Assembly (NCBI GenBank): GCA_054661495.1
Contig: BAAFSQ010000007.1
Location: forward strand, 1-64,000
DNA from: Zygophlyctis sp. KS116
Taxonomy: Eukaryota > Chytridiomycota
Reading direction: 5' to 3'
Length of the DNA stretch: 64,000 nt
Shown here: positions 42,384 through 52,622 of the stretch, one piece after another
Layout of the letters: every line of letters begins with the position of its first letter
Numbering within the stretch: position 1 is the first letter of the stretch
The notes under the pieces: generated by a model
Told to the model about the DNA's origin: nothing
The model's database searches: none
Seen by the model: the letters and a program-made list of their open reading frames with translations, nothing else
Made by a program: the position numbers and the translations under genes

Positions 42384-44105
42384 TCAAGCATTGGCGCAAA
42401 TTTCCTTGAAGCCTTTAATATCGAGATCTTCCATTACAACCAGCTGATCCGATACATACCCACAGCCTACATTTGCTCGTCCTCCTTCCGCAGCCCAGTC
42501 ACTGACTCTTTTTAAGCCACGTTCACACCAGATGGTTTCTAGAGCATTTACCAAAAAGTCCATATGTTCCTGTGTGTGCCCGGGTGTCGGGGTGATTCTT
42601 AATCGTTCTTCTCCACGAGAAACAGTTGGATAATTAATTGATTGTACATAAATGTCGAAGCGAGAAAGTAATTCATCTGATACAGATTTCGCAGTCTAAA
42701 AACTTAAAAGAATAAAATTACCTCTGCATCTCCAATCAACACTGGTACAATATGACTAGGATTTGGAATAGCAGGAATACCCAATTCAGCCAACCTCTGT
42801 TTCAAATCACGAGTTCCCAACTGCTGTCCACTTCTTTCGGCAGCTGATGATTTCAAATGACGAACAGCTGTTAAAGCTCCAGCAACCACAGGAGGTGGAA
42901 GAGATGTAGTAAATATGAAACCTGGAGCATAGGAACGAATCATATCAATTAATTGGCTAGAGGCAGCTAAATCATTAATATAAATTGTAAAATACCAACA
43001 TATCCACCAACGACACCATAAGCTTTACCTAAAGTTCCAGTATACATATCGATTTCGTCAAGGGCGCCAATATACTCTGCAACACCAGCTCCAGTTGATC
43101 CATACATTCCCACTGCATGAACTTCATCCAAAAATGTTAATGCATTATACTTTCTAGCAAGAGCAGCTATTTCCTTTATAGGTCCAATAGATCCGCACAT
43201 TGAATAAACAGATTCAAAAGCAATTAATTTAGGGACAGAGTAATCTACAGACGCTAATAAAGACTCTAAATGATCAACGTCATTATGACGGAATATCATT
43301 TTCTTAGCTCTTGAGTTCCGAATTCCTTGAATCATTGATGCATGGTTTGAGGAATCAGAAAAAATAACACATCCGGGAAGTTTTCCTGCCAGTGTTGAAA
43401 GAGTGGCATCATTAGCCACAAAACAAGAAGAAAATACGAGCGCCCCATCCTTATTGTGTAGAGACGCCAATTCCTGTTCTAATTGTAGATGAAGCTGAGA
43501 ATTCCCAGCAATATTCCGCGTACCTCCAGCACCTGCCCCATACTTTTCCAGAGTATCCCTACATATTAATAATCTACAATATACGTCATTGATTTAATAA
43601 CTTTAGGATGTTTGGACATTCCCAAATAATCATTTGAACACCAAACAGTAATTAAATCCTCTTCCTTATGAGTATGTCCCACAGGGAAAGCTTTAGCGAG
43701 ACGATTAATATTGTTAAAGTAACGATAGGATTTGTCTCTATGTTTAGCATCTAATTCCTTTTTATAAAATGATTCATAATCAAAAGGACAAGATGTAAAT
43801 GGCTCAACAACTGGAGCTTCCTTGTCAATCTTGGGTCTAGCATAAAGGTGGGCTTTCAAAAAAGAAGATCCAGATCTAGTCCCTATAGCAGTCATTGAGT
43901 CAACTACAGCGGCGTAAGGACAGATCGGAGAAGAAGAGATCGAAGCTGATTGGCAAGCTTTAACAGCTAGTGCAGTCGACATTACAGGGCAGCGTTGAGC
44001 AGAAGCAACAAACTGCGACTTCATGGATAGTTTTCTTAAAGACGCAACAGGAGTCTTCTTTAGAAACGGACAGTTTTGTTTAATAGAGTGAGATATTCTT
44101 TCCAT
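42384..44105 (-). CDS. HEM1: 5-aminolevulinate synthase (mitochondrial)
   Basis: Four exons (introns 26, 29 and 26 nt) give 546 aa. The PLP-enzyme core has [72 protein letters not shown] and the lysine motif [15 protein letters not shown]. The C-terminus has [19 protein letters not shown]. It condenses glycine and succinyl-CoA, the first step of heme synthesis in the non-plant route. The 110-residue N-terminus carries four Cys-Pro motifs (NCPFLKK, RCPVM, ICPYA, SCPFDY) typical of heme-regulatory motifs that control import or stability. Confidence 0.97.
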
Positions 44106-44180
44106 TTTTTAAACCTAAAAACGCGAACTTCACGCTAAAATTCCCGATCGTTTGCTTAATTGGGCCAAACCCACCCACAT

Positions 44181-45412
44181 TTAATTACTTTCATCGGTTA
44201 AATTTTCCTGTACAGACGCTAATCGCTCTCTCCAACCTTCATCAGCTAATCCAGGGAATAATAAACAGAGTCTTGCCATTGAAGATTCATATTCGAAAAG
44301 AAGCTGTTGTGCTCTTGAAGATTCCAGCTCTTGCGGTGCCAAAGAGAGTGTTGATAATGAGGCTGTATACAATTGATCAGGGAAGTTTGATCTGTTAGGA
44401 GGTGTTACTAGATTTAAAAGATTATTGGCTAGACTTGGATCTTGAGGAATTTCAATCGGTGGTATGGCCGAACTTACTTCTTCTTCTTCATCATCATCAT
44501 CCGATTCAACCTCTTGTGCTACATCTGCTTCTAGATTAGCTACTTGACGACATAAAGGACATTGAAACATGAATCCAGTGGCTAATAATGGTGTACAACA
44601 CTTGTAATGAAAACAATGAGAACAAGGAGCTAAAAATAAGGCTTGAAAAGGTTCCATATCAGATAAACATATACAACAAGAAACCATTTCTTTATCGACA
44701 GTGTCATTATTTGGGTTCATAGCAGCTAATAAATTTGATATAGCATTCTTCATTCTAAATATTTTTAGAATTTTTTTTAAAATACCTGGCAGTTTTTGGT
44801 TTTAATTTACTTCCATTCACATCTGAAATAAATAACTTTATGGTTACACATTTATAAATTTCTTCTTGTCTTCCTTGATAGTCTACTCCCATCTGTATTA
44901 TATCACCAGATTTTAAAGGATATGGTCTTGACTCCTTTCCAGAAGGAGATAGACGTAACCTATTTAAAAATGTACCCGATGATGAACCAACATCTCTAAA
45001 ATACAACTTTTCATAAAAAATCATAAAATACCTGTCCGTCCTTTCCCAACCATAATTCTGCATGAGAACGACTCACTACTTTACTTCTAAACCCAATAAT
45101 TTGATTGGATAATGTAATATTACTACAATCTTGATCATTAGAGTTTTCTACTAGTGCCGATGCATTATGGGCTATCTGTTGATCTCTAGAAAGACGAGTA
45201 GATTCTCTTTTAGAGTCGATTTTTCTACCAAACTTGACAAGCTTTCCAGGAGTTAAGTCAATTTCAATAGGCTTGAACATGAATTGTCTATTGTATGGTG
45301 ATAGCGACTGATGTAGCGGTACTTCTGAATGTGGGAATAGTTGTAAGTGAATCTTTTCAGAGAGCCTATCATTAGATAAATGAGATACATTAGTGATATT
45401 TTTAGACGCCAA
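44181..45412 (-). CDS. DMA1: Dma1-type FHA-RING E3 ubiquitin ligase
   Basis: 392 aa after two introns (25 and 28 nt). The FHA domain spans about residues 45-190: LVKFGRKID, SKVVSRSHAELWL, YFRDVGSSSGTFLNRLRLSP and LKSGDIIQMGVDYQG. The RING is CCICLSDMEPFQALFLAPCS, then HCFHYKCC and FQCPLCRQ. The architecture is that of fungal Dma1/Dma2 and animal CHFR/RNF8, which link phospho-threonine recognition to ubiquitination in spindle checkpoint and cytokinesis timing. An acidic tract follows the RING. Confidence 0.93.
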
Positions 45413-45478
45413 CGGCCCCCAAACGCCACGCGCTCAAAGTCACGCAAAATTTGCTTCAAAATCCAAATTTTCACTCAA

Positions 45479-46683
45479 ATGATAAGTTCAATCATCTTCA
45501 TATTTTCACTCATCATTGTTGATATAGTCACAGCAAGCATAAAATTGGAATTAGAATTGGATAATGCATGGGGTCGAGAGGATTTAAGAGGAATACAACT
45601 CTTTTCTGAAAATGATAAGGTGCCACTTAGGGGATCTACTATACTCTATGATGTACCAGTAAATATGGGTTATACTGCAAATATTTACATTGGATCTTCA
45701 CGGCAAACATTTAGAGTCGTTATAGACACTGGATCAGCTGATGTGTGGGTTCCATCAGTTGAATGCGAATTGGAGAGTTGTAGGAGGCACATGAAATACA
45801 ATCCAAGTCTTTCAAACACTGCATTATCAACAGGAAATATTTTTAGCATAAAGTATGGAACAGGATCGGTTATGGGGTACATTTTTAAAGATCAAATTGG
45901 TATTTTCAAACTTTTTCTAATTCATATAGACTTTGCTGGTTTTGTATTACCAAATCAATCAATAGGAACAGTTGTAGATCAGTCATCATATTTTGCAAAC
46001 AAGCCTTTTGATGGTATTTTAGGTTTGGCATTTTGTAATATTTCTGCAATTTCTGAAAAATCCTTGTTAGATAGGCTAAAGGAAAATGGGCTGATTAATA
46101 AAAAGAGATTTTCTCTCTTTTTAAGTAGGAATGGTGAAAGAGCTTCAGAGCTATTGTTTGATGATGTAAATCCTGATTACTTTGATGGAAATTGGACTTC
46201 TGTTGGCTTAACTTCAGATATTGTAAGTCATGTTATTTATTGACATTTAAGGGATTCTGGATTGTTAAGATTGACTCTGTGCAAATAATTTTAAATGGAA
46301 AAAATAGTTTGATTTACTTTAAAAATGATCAGGCAATTATGGATACTGGATCAACATTGATTTATGCTCCAAAAAATGCTGCAAAAGCGCTTCATAAAAG
46401 GATACCAGGTGCAAGGAAGAAGTGGTTCAAAAGTTATTATACTTTTCCATGTCATGTTTTGGCTAATCTCACTCTAAACCTTGTTATTGGTGGGATGGCA
46501 ATGAATATTCTTTCTGAGAATTTAAGTTTAGGATCTGATGATGGAGGAAAGACATGTATTTCTGCAATTTATGGGTCAGACGGAAATGAATGGATTTTGG
46601 GTAGTGCCTTTTTGAGGAATATGTATAGTCTTTGGGATGCAGAATCAAGAACAATCAGCTTTGCCAAATTGAAAGTGAAGTAA
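45479..46683 (+). CDS. secreted pepsin-like aspartyl protease
   Basis: 381 aa with two introns (30 and 29 nt). The start MISSIIFIFSLIIVDIVTAS is a clear signal peptide; the open frame continues upstream but overlaps the Dma1 promoter. Both catalytic motifs are present: VVIDTGSADVWVPS and IMDTGSTLIYAP. The flap tyrosine region FSIKYGTGSVMGY, FDGILGLAF and the C-terminal WILGSAFLRNMYSLWDAE complete the A1 family fold. Paired cysteines (CELESC) suggest disulfides. It is a probable vacuolar or secreted protease. Confidence 0.93.
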
Positions 46684-46744
46684 CCATTTTGGATTTAAAC
46701 TGGAAACTATTTTGAATGCATTAGAGTTACAAATACAATTCTGT

Positions 46745-47872
46745 TTAAAACCAAAAACTTGTGCTAAAACTAACACTGAGAGACCGCACATAATGCCACC
46801 ATCCTTTAGGAATATATAATAAATCACCAGGCCCCAGAATAATATCTGAATATTTGTCTGTGGGAAATTCAGGAAATCTTTCTAAATTTTCTTCGAATTC
46901 TACATCAATCTGAGATGTATTAGAAAGCATTTGATCCGATGGAAATGGATATAAATTTGCATCTGGATGATATAGTCGAATGTACTTGTATCCAACAATC
47001 TGAGCAAAAATATTATCATGCGGATCATGATGACAAGGAGAAACAGTTCCACTAGGTCCCATCCATACATTAATGATTGGCTCTTCTGAATTTCTTGCAT
47101 AGCAATAATCAGGAACCGAAATATCACTCTCCAACTCTTTTATATGATCCAGTAAATTGTATTGAGCAAGATATACGATACTGTTAGAATCTGTTAAACA
47201 AGAAAGAAATTCATGAAATGGAACAAGTTTCTGAGTCCAATTTTTTTGAGTATATGAAGATCCTAATTCAACTGGAACGAGACGATATCCTGCCAAGCGG
47301 TTTAAATAGTCCAAATTATCCCATGGCCTCATTGATATGGCTGGCCAATGATTAATAGAATTCGTAAATACAACAGGACTTTTACATTCTTTAAATTCTG
47401 ATAATTTCATTGATGATCTGATCTGTATAGGAAATCTGACGGTCGGCTTATTATCCAGAGTTGCATTAACCTTATTGTTTGGAATATCAGGTTTATTAAG
47501 ACATGCTTGAAGATCACTTATAAGCTCTAAAATCCTTTCCTTATAAGTTGGACAACCAGTCATTAAAAGTGCCATATCAAGCAGTTTCATACATTCCTTT
47601 ATCTTCTCTGGAGCAAGCGATGAGTTGTCAGTCATTACAAGAAGAGCCCGAATTAATGATGATAGTTCATATTGAGTACGAAGTCTGACTGAGGCATCTT
47701 TGAAAGGTTCCGCCCTGAATAACTGATCAGCCCGATCTAAAAGTTGATCTGAAATAACAAGTGCCTCATCCATCCGTTTAGCATCAATACAATCGTACAG
47801 TCTTTTAATCCAGCATTGAGAAACAAGATCAAACTTATTTGTATGAGATCTGAGCTCATGAAGAAATTCCAT
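46745..47872 (-). CDS. KDM8: JmjC-domain protein, JMJD5/KDM8-like
   Basis: Intronless, 375 aa. The N-terminal half is helical (about residues 1-140). The cupin/JmjC domain has FTNSINHWPAISMRPW, VYLAQYNLLDHIKELESDI, INVWMGPSGTVSPCHHDPHD with the HxD iron ligands, YKYIRLYHPDANLYPF, and GPGDLLYIPKGWWHYVRSLS with the distal His. These match JMJD5, a 2-oxoglutarate/Fe(II) arginyl hydroxylase. Histone demethylation by this group is disputed. The helical N-terminus is also JMJD5-like. Confidence 0.9.
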   Translation of the reverse strand: MEFLHELRSHTNKFDLVSQCWIKRLYDCIDAKRMDEALVISDQLLDRADQLFRAEPFKDASVRLRTQYELSSLIRALLVMTDNSSLAPEKIKECMKLLDMALLMTGCPTYKERILELISDLQACLNKPDIPNNKVNATLDNKPTVRFPIQIRSSMKLSEFKECKSPVVFTNSINHWPAISMRPWDNLDYLNRLAGYRLVPVELGSSYTQKNWTQKLVPFHEFLSCLTDSNSIVYLAQYNLLDHIKELESDISVPDYCYARNSEEPIINVWMGPSGTVSPCHHDPHDNIFAQIVGYKYIRLYHPDANLYPFPSDQMLSNTSQIDVEFEENLERFPEFPTDKYSDIILGPGDLLYIPKGWWHYVRSLSVSFSTSFWF

Positions 47873-47918
47873 CCAGGGTGAGGAGGCTCAGATCTCATTC
47901 AGTTGAAAGAGTTACGAA

Positions 47919-49232
47919 TTGTGTGGTGGCGTTATATTATCAGCAGATCAAAATTCAATGGGGCAAAATCAGTCTAGCTTTGATGAAGATTTGGATGGAT
48001 CAAAAATGAACTATTGTAATCCAATGTATTTAAATTCCAAATTGCCAAAGTTGCCAAATAAGGCAGATCATGGTGGAAGATCAGAATTTGAAAACTATTC
48101 CAGACATCATAGATCTGGACTATTAGAAAGTCTGCCGATAGAATTAATTCTGCAGATTCTATCAAAAATGGAGATCAATACACTCCTGAAGATGGCAAGA
48201 GTTTCTAAAAATTGGAACAGGCTTGCTAATCAAGATATCCTATTCCAGAAGGCCGCTGTATCTAGATTTCATATTCATCCATCAAGATTTTATTATCTAG
48301 GCTTGAATCCACATCAAAAATCACATAAATGGAAAGATTTATATGCAGAACTTGACTCTGGAATTTCAACTTGGTCTGGTTATGCATTGGACTATGTAAC
48401 GAATTTAGGATGTCCATATGAAATGGAACTGATTATTAAATCAACAGATTCAAAGCTTGTTCGTGGACCTTATGGGCTGTCGGACAAATCTAATTTTTTC
48501 CGTTTAACCCAATTTGAAGGATGTTGTCGATGGAGGACTTTGGCAGATTCATTGACAAATACTGAAGGAGCTATAGTTGACCCTGAAGGGAACAGTAGTA
48601 TTAGATTCCAAGTAGATCCATATCTTGCTGCATATTTTCCACGCCACATTACATTTACAGAAACTGGAGTAGTGAGAGGTCTTGATCTTGTAGTGCCTAA
48701 TTTATATCAAGGATTAGTCTGTGGAAATGTTGTACTGGGCTCTTACGATCCTGGTCATCCAGATTTAGTTGGATCATTTATATGTGTTTTACAAGACTCT
48801 TCACCACTTGATCGCTTTCGGACAGATCAATTCAAACCTTTAAAACAATACAAGGGCATATGGATGGCTTCACTTGATAAAGCCATATACATGCATTTCA
48901 CGGTAGAGAAAGCGAATTCTGGTAAAATATCAGGGACAGCCCAACTTTTCCCATTTGTATCATGTAGGACAACAACTCGACAAGCTAAAGTAGAGCTTGA
49001 GAATTGCGTAAATCTTGAGCTTCAATTTCAAGTTGATGTGTCGGATGATAAAGCTCCCTCTGTAAGTAATGGGCAATTTTCTCTCGTGGAATCATCATTT
49101 TATCATCAACTTTGGGTACAAGATTGCGTTCCAATTGCACAGGTAATACATATGAATCTTAATGGTGACACAATCACTGGTTTATTTTCAGATCCAAGAC
49201 CAGGATGTTTTTATTTAAATCCAATAAATTAA
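47919..49232 (+). CDS. F-box protein
   Basis: Intronless, 437 aa. An F-box at about residues 68-110 (LLESLPIELILQILSKMEIN, LLKMARVSKNWNRLANQDIL) follows a polar N-terminus. The first ATG is used. An alternative start MGQNQSSFDE at residue 14 would give an N-myristoylation-like sequence. The C-terminal 300 residues (YVTNLGCPYEMELIIKS; KQYKGIWMASLDKAIYMHF) form no domain I recognise and may be the substrate-binding part of an SCF ubiquitin ligase. Confidence 0.8.
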   Translation: MCGGVILSADQNSMGQNQSSFDEDLDGSKMNYCNPMYLNSKLPKLPNKADHGGRSEFENYSRHHRSGLLESLPIELILQILSKMEINTLLKMARVSKNWNRLANQDILFQKAAVSRFHIHPSRFYYLGLNPHQKSHKWKDLYAELDSGISTWSGYALDYVTNLGCPYEMELIIKSTDSKLVRGPYGLSDKSNFFRLTQFEGCCRWRTLADSLTNTEGAIVDPEGNSSIRFQVDPYLAAYFPRHITFTETGVVRGLDLVVPNLYQGLVCGNVVLGSYDPGHPDLVGSFICVLQDSSPLDRFRTDQFKPLKQYKGIWMASLDKAIYMHFTVEKANSGKISGTAQLFPFVSCRTTTRQAKVELENCVNLELQFQVDVSDDKAPSVSNGQFSLVESSFYHQLWVQDCVPIAQVIHMNLNGDTITGLFSDPRPGCFYLNPIN

Positions 49233-49265
49233 AGATTACTTTAGGCTTCAGGGTTCCCTACCGAA

Positions 49266-49917
49266 ATGGACGGAATTTCCAAAAGCGATATGCCATCCCA
49301 CGAAGTGATACATGATGATGATCATCATCCTGCCATTACTAGAATAGTAGCTATTGCACTTGACTCCTCTGAGAATTCAGAAAGCGCATTACATTGGGGT
49401 AATTTAAAGATTATAATCTTTAGCTGTCAAAAATATTCTAAAGCCTGAAACAGATTTAGTAGTTTTGATGAATGTTAGACCAATGGCTGTAGTTCCTGGA
49501 CCATACGGCGCTGCGTATATGGATTTCACCAGTTATACTACTCAACTTGAAGAGTATAATCGCTCGCAATCTCATAGTATTTTGAAAAAGGCTGCTGCAT
49601 TCCTAAAGCCAATGAATTTTACTGTCAAGGCTATATCTTTGAGAGGAGACGCAAGAGAAGAATTATCACGTAAAGTTGATGAACTTCATGTTGATTTGCT
49701 CATTATTGGTAGTCGGGGAATGGGTGCAATCAAACGGTAAATAAAACATATATTAATGCTAGAGTCTTTATTGGAAGTACTTCTGATCATTTGATTCATC
49801 ATGTGCAGTGTCCTGTTGTAGTTGTAAAAGATGATGCAAAGACGACTGTATAATTTTTATTTCATTTTATAGGGCACATCTGCATCTACTGAACCAGTTC
49901 CTGCTTCTTTACACTAG
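49266..49917 (+). CDS. universal stress protein (UspA family)
   Basis: Four exons (introns 25, 26 and 25 nt) give 191 aa: RIVAIALDSSENSESALHWA, VKNILKPETDLVVLMNVRP, SLRGDAREELSRKVDELHVD, LLIIGSRGMGAIKR and RVFIGSTSDHLIHHVQCPVV. The GSRGMG...GSTSDHL motif is the ATP-binding signature of the Usp fold. The last intron (starting at 49849) is required to reach GTSASTEPVPASLH and the stop at 49917. The unspliced reading would stop at 49853. Function in eukaryotes is poorly defined. Confidence 0.85.
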
Positions 49918-50377
49918 TTGTGTCCAAAGGAAATGAAATGAATAAAACGATTTTTGATAAAGTGTGGAGCAGATTAATCATCTGTCGATAGAAATATTGA
50001 GAAATATTATCAGTGAAATGCCTTAGAAAGCGTGCGAAATTTAACTCGTGCGCTATCAGCCAGTCTCCATCATATTCGACGATTGATCGCTATAAGTATT
50101 TTGGATAATTAACAATTTTAAAAATTCTAGCTTAAATTAATTATTTTTAACATCTTGAGTTATGCTACCGAGTGCAATTCATTTTACAGGATTTTAGACG
50201 GTGCTATTATGATTCACGTTAAGTGTCAAATGATGAAAACTCCAAGTGGAATTTATCAAGATTTACAGGTAATAATGCGCTGATCAGATAAGTATATTCG
50301 AGATTATTCTGGAATAATCTAGAGAACTATTTAAAAATCCATGCCATCGAATCATCAATCTTGAAAATATTTTAAGA
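49918..50377. other. intergenic region upstream of Hsp20 gene
   Basis: 460 bp with no supported gene. A short frame MIHVKCQMMKTPSGIYQDLQ begins at about 50210 and stops within 25 codons. No heat-shock element array could be recognised with confidence. Confidence 0.4.
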
Positions 50378-50863
50378 ATGCCGATTAGTAGATCTTTTAC
50401 CAATGCTAATGCATTCGCCAAAAAAGTAGAATTGATGAATGCAGCTGCTAATCTGCTTCCACCGTTTGTCCGAAATGGTTCAAGTAAAGTGTCCGGACAG
50501 TGTACTCCTAAAATAGATGTTTGGGATGATGCTGGAGGGATTAATATTAGTGCTTTTCTTCCTGGTATTCAAATTGAAGATGTGAGAGTTGAAATACAAG
50601 ATGGAGAGCTATCAATCACGGCAAAGACCAATGATGTGGAAAATAGACAACCGATTAAAAATCAAGTATATGATAGGCAGCACTCATTGGATTACTTTGC
50701 TGGGATCATAGCTAGACTTCATCAATTAGGCAAAAGCTACAAACTATCGCGAGTTATTGCCATTCCTGTTGATGTTGATTCTTCCAACATTAGCATGAAT
50801 TTCAATAATAATATGCTTGATCTGTATATTCCAAGGCTCAGTAAAGAAAATTATTGTGGATAA
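50378..50863 (+). CDS. small heat-shock protein (Hsp20/alpha-crystallin)
   Basis: 161 aa, intronless as read. The alpha-crystallin core contains DVWDDAGGINISAFLPGIQI, EDVRVEIQDGELSITAKT and SRVIAIPVDVDSSNISMNFN, ending NMLDLYIPRLS in place of the usual NGVLxIxIPK. The N-terminus (FTNANAFAKKVELMNAAANL) is helical. An insertion (YDRQHSLDYFAGIIARLHQL) sits between strands; an unrecognised intron there is possible. It acts as an ATP-independent chaperone. Confidence 0.75.
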   Translation: MPISRSFTNANAFAKKVELMNAAANLLPPFVRNGSSKVSGQCTPKIDVWDDAGGINISAFLPGIQIEDVRVEIQDGELSITAKTNDVENRQPIKNQVYDRQHSLDYFAGIIARLHQLGKSYKLSRVIAIPVDVDSSNISMNFNNNMLDLYIPRLSKENYCG

Positions 50864-50925
50864 CAGTCTATATGAATGAAAAAATAAAACATTTTAAAAA
50901 GATAAAACTCTTATTTAAACCATCG

Positions 50926-52622
50926 CTAGGCAGGAGTCAGAACCTGAGGATAAACTTCCGCAATCTTTTGGAATAGCTCTGGTTGAGTTCTTTGGAGGGC
51001 ATATGGATCTTCTGCCAAACAAACAAAGATTGTTGCTACACCAGAAGTAATCACTTCCGCCAAGATAGAAAATTCTGCCATTCCGACAAGTAGTCCTAAG
51101 ACCCCAGCTGCTACCATGATCAATGTCGGAGTATCGGCAGTAAGTGCCGCTTCGTTTCTAGTCAACATCCAACCAGCTAAAATTAAAAAGAATCAAATTT
51201 ACCCAATACTCCCAATCCTCCAGCAAACATCCCCACAAATAGCATACCAAATCCAAGAACATTACCAATCAAACTGTCATTGATGATTGCATCCACGCCG
51301 CGACTCTTAATCAATCGCCATGTATCTTTTCCAGCAGTGCAAAAGTCCTTTCCATAAATTGCAACTTGAGTAAACGCATACTTTTGATAAAACCAAATGT
51401 AACTTTACCTTGTTGAAATATTGGACTAGAGATTCAATGATACTTAGGATGCAGTCCAAACAGTATAAGCAAAACAAAGCAAATAAATTCCCATCGGATC
51501 TAGCTTGATCAGAAAGACCACGAACAATAGCTCTCAAGGTCTGGATTAAAGCTATAATCAAACTTCCATAGCAAATAGAACCAAAACTAGTAGTCAGGGC
51601 ACGCTTTGCAGATTTAATTGTTGGATTCTGAACAGGAACAGTAACCTTGAATCTTTGTGAAGGATCAGCTGTTCCCATAAAGTAAACTGTTGCAAAGAGT
51701 CCAGAGACTGTTACATGAACAACATTTTTCACAACTTCAGAGGACCAGTAAAAGCAAAAAAGCTAACGTTAGATATATCGACAAAATTACAATGTAGATA
51801 TAAACAGCATATGTTGCTCCATTGCTAGAACCATCGCTGTTGTTTTTTAAACCCCATCCTCCTGTTTTTAACAAAGATAAGAAAAATACCTGCTGAAAAA
51901 ATAAACAGAAATGAGAATCCAAGTCCAAAGATTAATCCGATAAATCCTGTAAACAATGTAGAAGGAAACTGTCCAGTAATTCTTGTTACGGTTTTCAGCA
52001 TTACTTTAGCAAAGGGAATACGATGACGCCAAGAGTAAAAGAACCAGGCATACACAAGCGTAAGTATCAGCATGATACCACCGCCAATATAGTTGCCTGC
52101 AATGACAAAGAAAATGCCAAATGCAATATTTATAAGGATCATCAGAATACCAGTACCCCAAATCATCTTCCCGGCAAAACTAATTATCAGAGTTTTCTAC
52201 TTTTACCTTTGCATCAAGAAGAAATAAGCCAATGACACTAAAAACCCAGCCGCTATGGAGACGGCAAAACATTTTCCGAGGATTTCAGTAACAAGCTTAC
52301 CTGTTTGATTGATGTTTTGTACTTGGTTGTTGTCCCGAAAGGTTTTGATCCCAACGTAAGCCAAGGCAGCAAAACTTATCATGCAAAGGATAAACAAGAT
52401 AGCTGCCCACAAATCATTATACTTTGGGTTTTGATTGATCTTGTCTTCATTTATGGAGCTGGATGGTCCACTCTGCTGAGGCTTATTCCAGTTTTGCTGA
52501 TTAGAATAAGAGGGAGCTGGCTGAGATGCCTGCTGGCCATAGTAAGAGGGAGATGGCTGAGGCGGTTGCTGGCCATAGTAAGATCCATTATTTAGAGGGG
52601 GCTTAGATTGGTAATAAGACAT
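50926..52622 (-). CDS. PNS1: choline transporter-like protein (Pns1/CTL family)
   Basis: Six exons (introns 26-28 nt) give 519 aa. The start MSYYQSKPP leads a Tyr/Gln/Pro-rich cytosolic repeat tract (YYGQQPPQPSPSYYGQQASQ). The frame is open to a further ATG at 52760, but a TGACGTCG-bearing stretch before 52622 looks like promoter. About ten membrane helices follow. CTL signatures are YWSSEVVKNVVHVTVSGLFA, FGSICYGSLIIALIQTLR, ESLVQYFNKYAFTQVAIYGK and VCLAEDPYALQRTQPELFQ. CTL proteins carry choline in animals. Yeast Pns1 does not, so the substrate is open. Confidence 0.9.
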
